A stretch of DNA of 64,000 nucleotides from Siphonodentalium dalli (GCA_032622095.1 CP136067.1:48583899-48647898), one strand, 5' to 3'. Positions 23,335 to 36,000 are shown, counted from the first letter of the stretch. The notes: a model not told the origin generated them from the sequence alone. A program made the numbers and translations.

Positions 23335-23803
23335 ATATGTGACCCGTCATATCAAATCCAGTCGGAAGTCGGGATTGTTTTACCCTGTGCCAATGCATTC
23401 TCTTATATATGCGTGTCGACCATAGGTCGCCTCGCATATATAAGAGAATGCATTGTCCTAACAATTTTAATAAATTTTAATAAATTGTTCTTGTATTCTT
23501 TAACAATTTTATAATTTCACCCATACAGAGCCCCAGACAAACATGAGCAGACGACACTCTTCTATATGCTTCTATATATGTGTGGGGCTCCCTGTGGGGT
23601 AATGGGATGTTTTTTGATTTTATGTCCTAAAAATTGTAAGAAACATTTATTTAAAAAAAATGATAAAAAATTGTTAGGCCAATGCATTCTCTTATATATG
23701 CGAGGCGACCTATGGTCGACTCGCATATATAAGAGAATGCATTGGCACAGGGTAAAAAAAAATTCCCGACTTACGACTGGATTTGATATGGCGGGTCACA
23801 TAT
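23335..23803. mobile_element. foldback element with nested hairpins
   Basis: The ends are inverted: ATATGTGACCCGTCATATCA at left and its near-complement ending GCGGGTCACATAT at right. The arms continue through AAATCCAGTCG and CCTGTGCCAATGCATTCTC. Each arm also holds a self-complementary hairpin (about 23391-23454 and 23680-23744) built from GCATTCTCTTATATATGCG. There is no open frame of note, so it is a non-autonomous foldback element. Confidence 0.85.
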
Positions 23804-25082
23804 TCACCAGTGGGAGGCGCTTACGGTTGCAAGAAGACAATTCGTATGCAGGAATATTTTAATTGTTTAACAGCGCTTGCCCTTATGCTATAATACATCA
23901 GAGAACACATTTTTGTTCGCATTTGATTGTGAAAATTATGACAAGACTTAGTGTCACGCAAAATGAAAACCAAAATTTCAGTACATTATGATTTGACCAA
24001 AAAAAAATTGTGTGGCCATTGGAAACTTAACACTGAAAGTAAGCGAATATCAAAATTAGGATGAACAAAAGAATATTAATTGCAGCAAGCGACCACCTCA
24101 GACGATGACTGGAAGAAAATATCTGCTAACAATTATTTGTTTGACAGCTGTGGAAAGGTTAATTATTTTTAACAAACTATACTAGTCAACAACCAAATTC
24201 CAGACAAGTATATATATCTGATTATTCCGATCAGATCTGTGGTTGGCTAACACTGATATATTTTGTTTTTCGAAAGTAAATTCTCCTCTAAGTGTTTGAG
24301 ACGCCGGAATGCGTACCTGATCAACATTCTTGGTTCTTGCAGAGTGGAGTGAAACCAGGCAGATAGGTTACGAGCATGCAGAGTGGAGTGAAACCAGGCA
24401 GATAGGTTACGAGCATGCATGGTTTGGTGACGACACAACATGTACACACAATAAGTACAATACAATATGATGCGAGGACATGACAACTTTCATGCATTTG
24501 AGATATATATTAAGATGGTTCGTACGCATACCTGTATAAATTCGCGCAGTACTATTTTCGCGCGCCTGTCGAAAAATAGTACGACTCTGAATTTAAAATA
24601 TACCATAGGGAGTACTGTTTCTAGAAACGGTCCGTTAGTTCCTTTCACATATGTCTGTTTCCCCGTACGTTTATGTCCAATAACGGGCGTGCGTTACATG
24701 TGCGAAAATTTCAAAGTATTTGCATTAGTTGAAAGGGTATATTGTTGATGTTCAGGGTATGCTGACAGTACCAAAGCAGACAACACAGAATTGCTATTCA
24801 GTGAGCATTAGGAATTGTTCAGATAATAAGCTCGAACCATTGAACTTATTATCCGAACATTTTCAAATAAGATTATTTGTCAACGCCCCTTAATTGGTGA
24901 CTTCGGTACCCAGTATCTCCGATTCGACCATTAGAGTATACCAGTGTCCATCTTCGTATGGCAAATTGTGATTAGGGTACACGGGGGTCTATATTTATTC
25001 TCGTCTCATCCACGCAACCAAACGCAAAATAACCTCTGCATATATATATTCTAATTCATTCAGAGACCTGGATACCCCATCA
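23804..25082. other. non-coding stretch with small hairpins and a 39 bp duplication
   Basis: A 39-base unit starting CAGAGTGGAGTGAAACCAGG is duplicated at 24340-24417. Hairpins occur at about 24538-24600 (GTACTATTTTCGCGCG region) and 24808-24866 (TGTTCAGATAATAAG region). I find no gene, and no upstream zinc-finger exon can be supported. Confidence 0.5.
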
Positions 25083-25563
25083 TTAAAGGTACTAAATCCG
25101 ATTAAACACCCCTAAATTACTATCTCTTAGGCTTCGGGGGTAACAAATATTTGATTCGAGTCGAGGAACCTACCCATCAACGCTCAGAGTGATCAGATAT
25201 TGATTTTCTATTGATTGTGGCCCAGATACACGCCGTCAAAAGGATGGTCTTGGTCAAAATTGCGGATGAAGATGGATAACTCTAAAACAAGTGGTAATAC
25301 GGCCAAATTTCGTGAATACTCAAGTGACGGTATTACCACTTGCTTTTAGAGTTATCCATCTTCATCCGCAATTTTGACCGAGACCATCCTTTTGGTGGCG
25401 TGTATCTGGGCCACAAACAATAGAAATAACAAATTTCAAAAATCGATATCTGATCACTCTGAGCTTTGATGGATACATTCCACGACTCGAATCAAATATT
25501 TGTTATCCCCGAAGCCAAAGAAATAGTAATTTAGGAGCGTCTGATCGAATTGAGTACCTTTAA
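25083..25563. mobile_element. foldback MITE with TTAA ends, copy 2
   Basis: Left end TTAAAGGTACTAAATCCGAT, right end GATCGAATTGAGTACCTTTAA. The arms are inverted along nearly their full length and meet near 25324 around AAGTGGTAATAC / GTATTACCACTT. Non-coding. Confidence 0.88.
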
Positions 25564-26853
25564 GTTTCAGAGATAATGGGTACGAGAATCATCAAAGATT
25601 GTTGACAATTTCATTCGTCACTCGTCAGTCCAGTGGTGGTCTATGTTTTATTATTTCGATTTTCCTACTGTTGAGTATTTGCGACCCTTCCTCAGACAAA
25701 CTGGTACTAGTACGAACCATACCAATTATGTACGTTATGTGACATGCAGTCTTTGTAAACATACACTCAGAATCATACTGATACTGAGTCTATTGCATTC
25801 CCATCAACTTTTCATTTCTGAACGGTTGTGGGCTTCCCCCAAATTAGGTCACACCGCACTAAATATAAATCTGAAATTAGTTGATTGACAGGCGTAAACA
25901 TGGTCACGTGCCAGTGCCGTCATGGCCGCTTCAACCATGTGAAGCCGATTCTAAGAATCGGAATTAATAGTTGCAGGGTTTGTGACTTTTCGTTCGGCGG
26001 TTGTTTTACTGACAATAAAGGGAAACAGCTAGCTTCCGGGATCCAAAATAATATGTACAATAACTAAAACAGATCTTCTTGAAATTAAAAAAAAAATGTC
26101 TGTGGATCTCTTGGACTCAGAACGAATTATTTTTTAGATTGGCCAGGCGATTTGTCGCCCATGTTGTCAAAAAATAACACAAATCAACGGCCACGAATCA
26201 AAAATACATGAATGTCGGGACTATCTGCTAAAACAATTACAGAACTAAAGAACTAAAAAAAAGTTAAATGACATAACAAAACGATCTATCAGTTCCCCAG
26301 TACCGGCAGTAGTACCGCCGCAGCCAAAACGAGCGTAGAGCAACACAATTCTACCACCAACCCCACCGAAACCCTCCCGACGTTACACAGCCGTATTATT
26401 AGCTCCAAAGATTGCCCAGTTGTACCCTAATTACAGCTGCCTGCAATCCAAATTCAGGTGATTCTTGATTTTAAACTTTCGACCGCTCGTCAACAATCTA
26501 CTTTATTTGTCGATTTGTGAATTTCTCTTCCGGTATAACATGACGTCATGGATACTATTTCAACAACATTTAGCCACACCTTCGGAATGTCCACACCGAG
26601 AGCACGTGACATGTTACTAGTTTTTTTATTGGGGCACACATTTCTTGGAGCTAAGTTTTGATTGGCGGTAATTACAAGGAATCCCGGGTTTGGGAAATGA
26701 AAACTGAACGAAAGGTCGTCAGACCCACTATTTTTTATATGTGGGTATGTAGTTTACTCCAGACTGTGTGACATGCAGATCATGGCAGGGATAGTTCGGA
26801 AATGTTCGAAAATGATTGCCAGATTTCCTTGCATGTTATGTATAAATATTGAC
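25564..26853. other. non-coding stretch, one GC-richer segment
   Basis: The segment at about 26290-26480 is GC-richer than its surroundings and has a short open plus-strand frame rich in Ser, Thr and Pro that ends within about 50 codons. TGACGTCA, a CRE-like palindrome, occurs near 26542. These could mark a promoter region, but no gene can be tied to them. Confidence 0.3.
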
Positions 26854-27254
26854 TTAAAGGTACTCAATCCGATTAAGCACCCCTAAATTACTATTTCTTT
26901 GGCTTCGGGGGGTAAAAAATATTTGATTCGAGTCGAGGAACCCACCCTTCAAAGCTCAGAGTGTACAGATATCGATTTTTGAAGTTTGTCAATTTTTGGA
27001 GATGTGGACCACGTCCACGTGCTCAAACAGACAAATTGCGGGTGTAAGATGGATAACTCTAAAATCAAGTGGTTATTATTCTTAATAGTAACCACTTGAT
27101 TTTCGAATTATCCACATCTTCAAAAATTAACAAACTTCAAACATCGATATCTGATGGGTGGGTTCCTCGACTCGAATCAAATATTTTTTACACCCAAAGC
27201 CAAAGAAATAGTAATTTGGGAGCGCCTAATCGGATTGAGTAGGCCTACCTTTAA
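26854..27254. mobile_element. foldback MITE with TTAA ends, copy 3
   Basis: Left end TTAAAGGTACTCAATCCGAT; the right end reads ATCGGATTGAGTA, then a short insertion, then CCTACCTTTAA. The centre is an inverted AAGTGGTTATTA pair near 27085. Non-coding. Confidence 0.85.
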
Positions 27255-27791
27255 TACTACTCGCTATACTTTGGCCATCATTTCCCAACTATTTTTACTT
27301 CCTCCCAGTAATTCGGGCATTGCTTTGGATCGCGATGACTTCTATGCTTCGGGTCGTATTGGGGAACGTATATCCTGACATTACGGATAAGATCCTCGAT
27401 GGAGTTGAGATCATTCTCTTTCTCGTTGGCATTTTAAGAATAACTTTCAAAAGACAAACACACGTATGCTGTGGGGATATACCACGTAAAATGACGTCAT
27501 GCAGAATTTACGTAACCGTTAATATATCGAGAAACGGATCATTTTTAGTCCGATACTAAATGAAATTGCCGGATTCGTTGTCCTGACATGTGTGAAAGGG
27601 CCAACGATATTATATATGCTTAAAACGATCCGGCAAAGGCATCCGGAAAATGGACACGTGTTGTGTAAGTTAAAATAGGTTAGTCTTGATATGACTTTCA
27701 GAATATTATTCAATGTTTTGACCTTTTTCAATGTCAACCATTAAATACACGGATGGCCTTCGAGGTGGGTATGTCGTTAAAATAGTCACAC
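27255..27791. other. non-coding stretch
   Basis: Short overlapping frames only, without domains or splice pairs. Confidence 0.4.
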
Positions 27792-28066
27792 CCGTTAAAA
27801 CTGAGATAAACAGAAAAAATATTAAAATATAGACTTATTTTGTTCTTAATCCAATCTTACATCGCGTAAATAGTATATTATTGTCAAGTTCTTACGCTGT
27901 GTTGTGTAAACATAAGCCAGGTTATGTAAAAAATGTTGGCTTTTATTTACAAAACAAAGCGTACAATCTTGACAATAACGTACTATTTACGCGATATTTG
28001 ATTTTGGTATAAGAACAAGCTTTGTCTATATTTTAATATGCTTTCTGTTTATGGCGGTTTTAACGG
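27792..28066. mobile_element. 275 bp foldback element
   Basis: The terminal inverted repeats start CCGTTAAAACTGAGATAAAC and end GTTTATGGCGGTTTTAACGG. The arms carry ATTAAAATATAGAC, CGCGTAAATAGTA and TTGTCAAG with complements on the other side. No coding capacity. Confidence 0.82.
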
Positions 28067-28225
28067 ATGCCACCAATTAAGGCAATGCCCACCGCGAACG
28101 CCTTCCGCGCCTTTAAGTATTTATCAAACATTAGTATCTTATTGGACTAATTGGACTTCAAATGAACCCACATCACATGAACCCACTTCGAATTCATTGA
28201 GACCCTTAAAACTAGAAAAATAGCA

Positions 28226-28770
28226 TGCACCAACTCAGGTATGTCAAATATTATGCACCAACTAATGTGGGTCAAATCGCACCAACTCAGGTGTGTCAAA
28301 TAGTATTCACCAACTCAAGTGCCACCCTACACCTGGGCCTGTACCAGTTAAAATATAGGGGTGAATCCTGCGTACCAGTGAAAATATAGAGGTGAATCCT
28401 GCGTACCAGTTAAAATATGGGGGTGAATCCGGCGTACCAATTGAAATATAGGGGTGAATCCTGCGTACCGGTTAAAATATGGGGCGAATCCTGCATACCC
28501 GTCAAAATAGAGGGGTGACTCTTGCGTACCAGTTAAGATTTTGGGGTGAATCCTGTGTACCAGTCAAAGGGGAGGTTCCTGCGTAGAGTTAAAATATAGG
28601 GGTGAATCGTGCGTACCAGTTATAATAGAGGGGTGAATCATGCGTACCCGTTATAATAGAGGGGTGAGTTCTGCGTACCAGTTATAATAGAGGGGTGAAT
28701 CCTGCGTACCAGTTATAATATAGAGGTGAAGCATGCATACCAGTTAAAATAGAGGGGTGAATCCTGCGTT
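28226..28770. repeat. 31 bp minisatellite, about 14 units, with a short preceding repeat
   Basis: GCACCAACTCAGG words repeat three to four times at 28226-28322. From about 28338 a 31-base unit runs (GCGTACCAGTTAAAATATAG then GGGTGAATCCT) with many point variants. A related 31-base unit forms the array at 33524-33900. Confidence 0.88.
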
Positions 28771-29879
28771 GCAAAACACTTGACGTATGGAGTGGATAGT
28801 CACTCCACTGTTCCATTGTTCACACAAGTTGTTACTGGCTGTTAATGTGGTCTAAAAGTGACACTGTGAGTCCACAATAAAATGCGTGTCATCTTCGGGA
28901 CACATTGTTCCTGCTGCATGTCCAGGCCATTCATTTTAACCACATACCTTGGAATGACACATTGATGTTTCATGCTGTGAGCAACACAGCGTTACTGAAA
29001 TCAGTCTCTTTGAAGCCATTTTTCAGTAAACCATTCCCCCCACCACGTAGGCCATTGAGGTACCAACAGGTAAGGATGTTCCAAGCCTGTGCAAGAAGTG
29101 GGGACCAAGGCACAGCTGGATGTCTGTGACCACTCTACCTGTGTTTTTGAAAAGTGCCCCTCTTCCATTAAATTTGTGCTCACTCAACCTCACAACACAG
29201 TAATTAGCACATTTGATGTCTTTGGTACCGCAAATCATTTGTGGAAAGTTTCATTAAAATCCATCCAATATCTCATACGATGTTACCGAATATATTTTTT
29301 TGAGGCGTTTAGTTACGAAAATATCGAATACTCAGTGATTTTACCTTAATATCATATTTATCACACACAATGCTGATATAATATCCATAACTTAAACATA
29401 TCAGAGGTATTAGACGGATTTAAAACAGAATATTTCATTTGGGCTGGAAAATAATCAAAATGTGCGTAATTTTGTGTTACAAGACAGTCAATGACTGTGG
29501 AGACGCCGACCAGACTGTAAAGACTAGGAAGACTGGGACTCGGAAGACCATAAGAGTTAGTACTTGTCAAATTCACTTAAAAACAAGTAGTCCTAAAGGG
29601 GGACATAGCCCAGAGGGTCTCCGTTGAGCAGTGGGGTGTCCACCTTGAAATATGGTCCAGATCCCACCAACCACATAGTCCATAGTCTGCTCCCTCTCAA
29701 CTGATGCAAACATTCCCAAGTTCGTGAAATTCCTTTGCACATGTTGGCATTTTACAACTGATACCTCAAGCTTTCCTAACTGTGGCAAAGTTACAACCTG
29801 ACATGCTCCTCTTTTTTAATGGTGGACCCCATTCAAAAAAAATTGATCCAAACTCTCCATAGGCCATATACACCAAATT
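28771..29879. other. non-coding stretch, probably diverged repeat
   Basis: Several frames of 60-90 residues overlap on both strands and none resembles a known family. The wording near the right end (CCCAGTCCCAAGTAACACAAGG) grades into the next repeat array. Confidence 0.4.
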
Positions 29880-30645
29880 CCATTTCTTGATTGGTCGAAC
29901 CCATTTTAACAAATCTGTAACCCAGTCCCAAGTAACACAAGGACCCTCCATACTGGTTACTACATATAGGCTAAATAGGACTGATGGCTCTTGAGGAGCG
30001 CCATTTTAAGAATTACTTTGGGGGAAGAGTTATGTCCCTGGTCGCACCCCTATTTGACCTGGTGAACCCATTTCAACAAATCTGAACACAGTCACACAAG
30101 GACTATCTATACCAAAGTGTATACCAAATATGCCAAATGGTTCTTGAGAAGATGTTTTTGAAATAACTGATGAGGGAAAGAATTATGTCCGTGGCTCTGA
30201 CCAATTCAGAATCAAATCTGAATCCTAGTCACCCATACCAAATATAAGCTGAATAGGCCTGATGGTTCTTGATAGGAAGTCATTTTAAGAATTACAATGG
30301 ATGGACAAGTTACGTCCCTGGCTCCGCCCTTATTTGACCAGGTGACCTCATTTTAACACATCTGAATCCCTGTCACCCAAGAACTTTCCATACCAATTAA
30401 AAGCTAAATAGCCCCGATTATTCTTGAGAAGATGTTTTAAGAATTACAATGGATGGAAAGAGTTAGGTCCCTAGATTCTTGAGAAGATGTTTTAAGAATT
30501 ACTATGGATGGAAAGAGTTAGGTCCCTAGCTATGCCAATTTTTTGACCATGTGACCCCCATTTGAACAGAACTGAATCCCAGCCACCTAGGGACCATCCA
30601 CACAAAATATGTGTAAATTCTTCATCTCAGGTAAGCTAAGATGAA
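29880..30645. repeat. diverged array of about 150 bp units with bivalve-like terminus
   Basis: Units contain TTTGACC(A/T)GGTGAC, CATTTTAACA(A/C)ATCTGAA, GGTTCTTGAGAAGATGTTT and GAAAGAGTTA. The block ends ATCTCAGGTAAGCTAA near 30638, matching the better-preserved terminus TCTCAGGTGAGCTAA at 33497. I associate that ending with bivalve interspersed repeats (recall, not a search). Confidence 0.7.
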
Positions 30646-30789
30646 AGTGTCAATGACACTGTAGCTCAACTTGGAAAGGGAATAATTTAATGTGTTACTG
30701 TCGATGGAGATATTAGGAATGTGGAAAGTTGAATGTCTAATACTAGTTTATCAACATGAAGAGATATATATATATATACACATGTATAT

Positions 30790-32525
30790 AAAAGTAATAT
30801 CTAAGATGGTTGCTGGCGGTTATGTTTTCCAACAATTCAAAAACATTTGATAGCTTTAGTCATGCAAAGAGTAGAATCCAAAGTGGCCGCTGGCAGCCAT
30901 GTTTTAATGCCGAATAACCCCAAAATGACTGGTTCCCATCTACATGTCATTTTCAACAGCCATGACAAATTTTATGATGATCAGACTAAAAGTACGACCT
31001 GTAGCCCATGCTAAATGATTTAATCATACAAAGAGTAAAATCTAAGATGGCTGCCGGTGGCCATGTTTTTTGGCCGAATGACCCCAAAATAACTCGTTCC
31101 CATCTACAAGTCAATATTAACACCCACGACAAATGTCATGATGATCAGATGAACAGTACGACATGTGGCCCGTGCTAATGGATTGAATTATGAAATCCAA
31201 GATGGCCGCTGGCAGCCATGTTTTTTTTCCGAATGACCCCAAAATGACTCGTTCCCATCTACATTCCAATTTCAACAACCATGACAAATTTTATAATGAT
31301 CAGAATAAAGGTACGACCTGTAGCCCGTGCTAAAGGATTTAGTCATACAAAGAGTAACATCCAAGATGGCCGCTGGCAGCCATGTTTTTTTTCCAAATGA
31401 CCCCAAAATGACTCGTTCCCATCTACATTCCAATTTCAACAACCATGACAAATTTTATGACGATCTGACCAAAGATACGACCTGTAGCCCGTGCTAAAAG
31501 ATTTAGTCATGCAAAGAGTAAAATCTAAGATGGCTGTTGTTTTTTGGCCGAATGACCCCAAAATTAATAGTTCCCATCTACATGCCAATATTAACATCCA
31601 TGACAAATTTCATGATGATCACACGAACAGTACGACCTGTAGCCCGTGCTAATGAATTGAATTTTGAAATCAAAGACGATCAGACTAAAGGTACGACCTC
31701 TAGCCCGTGCTGAAGGATTTAGTCATACAAAGAGTAAAATCCAAGATGGCTGCTGCGGCCATGTTTTTTGGCTTAATGACCCCAAAATGACTCGTTCCCA
31801 TCTACATTCCAATTTCAACAGCCATGAAAAATTTCATGATGATCAGACTAAATGTACGACCTGTAGCCCGTGCTAAAGAATTTAGTCATACAAAGAGTAA
31901 AATCCAAGATGGCTGCTGGCGGCCATGTTTTCTTGCCGAATGACCCCACAATTACTCGTTGCCATCTACATGTCAATATGAACATCCAAGACAAATTTCA
32001 TTTTGATCAGGTGAAGAGTACGACCTGTGGCCCGTGCTAATGGATTAAATTTTGAAATCAAAGATGGCCACTGGCGGCTATGTTTTTTGTCCTAATGACT
32101 CCAAAATGACTCGTTCCCATCTACATTCGAATTTCAACAGCCATGAAAAATTTCATGATGATCAAACTCAAGATACGACCTGTAGTCTGTGCTAAAGGAT
32201 TTAGTCATACAAAGAGTAAAATCCAAGATGGCAGCTGGCGGTCATGTTTTTTGGCCGAATGACCCAAAAATGACTCGTTCCCATCTACATGTCATGTTAA
32301 CATCCATGACAAATTTTATGATGATCCGACCAAAGGTACGAACTGTAGCCGGCGTCAAAGGATTTAGTCATGCAAAGAGTAAAATCTAAGATGGCTGCCA
32401 GCGGCCATGTTTTTTGGCCGAATGACCCCAAAATTACTCGTTCCCATCTACATGTCAATGTCAACATCCATGACAAATTTCATAATAATCGGACCAAAGG
32501 TACGAACTGTAGCCCGTGCTAAAGG
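30790..32525. repeat. array of about ten 160 bp units rich in AAGATGGC motifs
   Basis: The word GTTCCCATCTACAT recurs about every 160 bases from 30925 to 32440, with one longer spacing of about 223. Each unit has AAAATCCAAGATGGCCGCTG, GCGGCCATGTTTTTTGGCCG, ATGACCCCAAAATGACTCG and GTACGACCTGTAGCCCGTGC. The ATGGCCGC...GCGGCCAT part can form a short hairpin. Stray copies occur at about 38250-38560, 39415, 49610-49690 and 61905-61955. Short frames within are not genes. Confidence 0.88.
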
Positions 32526-33114
32526 AAATTGTTGACGAATCACGCACACACGCACGACGGATACCAAGCCATGGCAATAGCTCAAACTTTACAAAGTAAA
32601 GTTGAGCTAAAAAATGCCTCCTTCTTTCTCATCCAGTTTCCCATATGTAATCGCCTGAGAAAACAGGTATTTAGTTTTACTGGCCTAACTGTCAGATTCA
32701 TCATTCACACTTGGCCTTGGGAGTGGAGATTGTTATCATAAGCCATGGGCCATTTATATACAAACTCTCTAACAGGCAGATAAATTTAGGCTATTAATCA
32801 AAGCTGTCATTCCAAACAGATTTTGTTAACACTGCCATTTCATTAATTACTTTATAATCAATGTGACTTCTATATGGTGTTAAGTAAAAATTCTGTGATT
32901 GCAGGCACCTTCCTCATCTCATAGAGCTCTGAGTTTCTGCTGTTTGCATGTTCTTGATTTTAGACTGATTTAAACCAATTTGGTTGAGTCATCTATCTCA
33001 ATTAAAATAAAAAAATTAATATGAAAACAAAAAATGTTTTGTTTTGTTTTTGTTAAATTGAACAAGGAGTTCAATCTACAACAATTGTTTAGTTCAATCA
33101 TATTTTTTTTTAGA
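32526..33114. other. non-coding stretch
   Basis: No gene supported; short frames only. Confidence 0.4.
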
Positions 33115-33497
33115 GTTGTGTCCCTGACCCCGCCCACATTTGACCCAGTGACCTCATTTGAACAAATCTGAACCCCAGTCACCCAAGGATCCGTCATACC
33201 AAATATGAACCCATTTGGCCTGATGGTATTTGAGAAAATGTTTAAAAGAATTACTATGGAGGGAAAGAGTTATGACCCTGGCTTCGCAAATATTTGACCC
33301 AGTGACCTCATTTGAACAAATCTGAATGTGAGTCACCTAGGGAACATCCACACAAAATATGAAGTCATTCGGTCTTATGGTTCCAGAGGAGAAGATGTTT
33401 AAAGAATTGTTGACGGACGGATGGACGGACGGGCGGACGACGGACGAGAAGTGATGACTATAGCTCCACCGGAGACTTCGTCTCAGGTGAGCTAATA
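33115..33497 (+). mobile_element. bivalve-type interspersed repeat with terminal hairpin
   Basis: Two diverged units of about 155 bases (TTTGACCCAGTGACCTCATT) lead into a GGACGGAC tract, then a stem (AGCTCCACCGGAGAC / GTCTCAGGTGAGCT) immediately followed by AA. A short hairpin close to a CTAA-like end is reminiscent of a Helitron 3' end. That is inference; neither a 5' TC end nor a helicase is visible. Confidence 0.55.
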
Positions 33498-33523
33498 AAA
33501 GCTGCGCACAAGACGTGTTGTTG

Positions 33524-33900
33524 AATCCCGAATACCGGTTAAGTTGGGCATATGAATTCCGAATACCGGTTAAGTTGGGCATATGAATTCCGAGTACCAC
33601 AGTTAACATAGGGGTATGAGTCCTGTATATATACCAGTTAACAGATGGTGTGAATCCCGCGTACCCGTTAACAGAGGGGTGTGAATCCTGCGTACCCGTA
33701 AACACAGGGGTATGAATCCCGCGTACCCGTTAACAGAGGGGTATGAATCCCGCGTACCCGTTAACATAGGGGTGTGAATCCTGCGTACCCGTTAACAGAG
33801 GGATGTGAATCCTGCGTACCCGTTAACAGAGGGGTATGAATCATGCGTACCCGTTAACAGAGTGGTGTGAATCCTGCGTATCGCCTGAAAATGGCCTGAA
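33524..33900. repeat. 31 bp minisatellite, about 12 units
   Basis: Units read GCGTACCCGTTAACAGAGG then GGTGTGAATCCT, with a first few units in variant form (GAATACCGGTTAAGTTGGGC). It is the same family as the array at 28338-28770, which lies about 5 kb away. Confidence 0.88.
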
Positions 33901-35680
33901 TCCCACGTGCCAAAACAAGTGGGTGACAACCTCATGAATTGGTTACCTAAAGCTTGGGGTGGGGTTTAAGAACATGTGTGTGAGTATAGCAAGACGTTTT
34001 AATAAAATCTACTATATATATATATATATATCCTTTATTTCTCCACTATCGGAGAGTTATATTTAAGTAACATAGTTACAAACAAATCTAATACAAAAAT
34101 GACAGTGGAATATATGTACATTTAAAGAATATGACAACACAATATAAAGAGCGATTACGCACACAGTTACACGCACACACACTGAGTCTCAGACACATAC
34201 AACCACCCAGCCGCGCACAAGCGTACACGTAAACACGTCCAGACACACCTAGGCCAAGACGACTTTATGGACAAGCATACACGCGAAATAGACATACAGA
34301 CAGACAGTCACATAAGTATCTAAACATACATGCATGCTGACAGATAAACGTGCAGACAGGAAGAAACACGGCTGACAGGCATGCAGATGCAGCTGACCGA
34401 CACGTACTACGCATGCAAGTAAGTTTCATCAAAGATATGGGAATCTAAGATTTGACAATAGAAACAGACATACGCGCACTCCCTCACCTAGCATTCAGTC
34501 GCGCACGAACTCACCTACCCTCACACGCAACCTCACACGCACAAATAAATACACACCCTCATTTATAGACCCTCGCCCATGCACACGACCTCACACAGCA
34601 TCACACAAAGAGTAAACATCAGTGTATATATATGCAACATTATGTCAAATGAACTCATCAAGGTGACGTCATACACAACTCCGATCAACTCACATGGAAA
34701 CCGTTAGACATTGAGCCACCATTATAGACAACAACCCCACGGTCTTTCGCGAATAATGTTTCCTTGAATTAGAATATATAGTCAGCCAAAAAATCCGGAC
34801 TATTGGGGTTAGTTTTCCATATGTAACTCAATGACTAAGAGTTTCATACCAGACCGTTGATAGTTGATACAGTCAAAGGAACCAAAGTGTCAATGGGATA
34901 AAAAGCTGTCCAATAGCGTTTATTAGACAACAAATTGAATCGATATGAAAAGAATTTGCTCACGGAATCCAAAGACGGTAATTACCGCGTGTTATATACG
35001 GAGAAGTCGAATATTGAAAAATCGACGACCATGGAAATAACCAAAAATGCCTGATCACGAACACGTTGCTTCAAAATTATCATTTTAGATGCAATAACGA
35101 GGGGGCGCCGTTGATTGTAGGTTACAAGCAACTAATTATATAGAGTTGCGCTTCTTGAATTTGTGTAGGGAAACTAGAGTCAGCATAAACAAAAATCTGG
35201 CTGCTGATTGGTTGATTATCATTGAGGGAAATATCCCTAAGCGGAAAATAACATCATAGACTACGTAAATATGGCGATCATGCATGTTTGGATGTCCAGG
35301 AAGAGCCTGGTGGGGTCCCGATGTTATGGAAGGGGTCTGGGTATTTTTATGCTGCTGATTTTTGTGCAGTAAATGGGGTAGTTGTGGAAATGCAAGATTA
35401 TCGTTTGAAAACAATACCGAAAAGGGCGCATTTGACGTCACATACTGGTGCAACGGATGACGTTCTAAGGGAAAATTGACCACTTGCAGTTCAAATAGGC
35501 TTAAACCATTGCCGGTGGGACTTCTAGTTAACACTGTCGCCTATGGGAAATAATTAGGTGTTTGTAACCTGTATGGACAGGCGATACATTGTATACGAAT
35601 ACTATATAAATGCACAATAATGGTGTGAATAAATCAAGTGATACACGATTTGCATAACAAATAATCTTTAAATCGTTCAT
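33901..35680. other. non-coding stretch with TA tract and A/C-rich low-complexity sequence
   Basis: A TA tract lies at about 34013-34031. From about 34140 to 34620 the plus strand is A/C-rich with many CACAC and ACACGC words. Frames at 35136-35534 (minus) and 35288-35479 (plus, TTG start) overlap each other and show no known domain. Confidence 0.45.
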
Positions 35681-35941
35681 TCAGATAACGACCCAATGTC
35701 GACAAGGCGTTTGAGAGCATGATTCATATAGCCTCCAAAGTTTTGCTGTATGCAACACAAATGTGCGTGTAAATTCAGAAATATCTGCTACTTCATCAGG
35801 CAAATCAATTGGCAGGGAACTCAGGAAGACAGCAAGTAATTCGTCCGAGTTTAGAGCCTCAAACTTTAAATAACATGGAATGGCAAAATGTGTTAAGGAT
35901 ACTGTTGAAGGCAGGGCAATACAAGATGACATGCCACACAT
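35681..35941 (-). CDS. unrecognised open frame, possibly a fragment of a larger gene or element
   Basis: The frame begins at ATG and ends in TGA after 86 residues; it is open for at least 12 more codons upstream. Composition looks protein-like, with balanced hydrophobic and acidic stretches such as DELLAVFLSSLP and LPDEVADISEF. I recognise no family. The inverted copy of the TTGGCAGTGTA repeat begins 60 bases away, so this may be debris from a mobile element. It could equally be a chance frame. Confidence 0.25.
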   Translation of the reverse strand: MCGMSSCIALPSTVSLTHFAIPCYLKFEALNSDELLAVFLSSLPIDLPDEVADISEFTRTFVLHTAKLWRLYESCSQTPCRHWVVI

Positions 35942-36000
35942 GATTGAGATACTCGGATTTACAAAGTAAAATCCACCCCATATATATCAATGGAGTGCAC

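Noticed and set aside
30790-32525. regular repeats that at first look like a CRISPR array
   Set aside because: The 160 bp units are contiguous diverged tandem repeats without unique spacers, in animal DNA.
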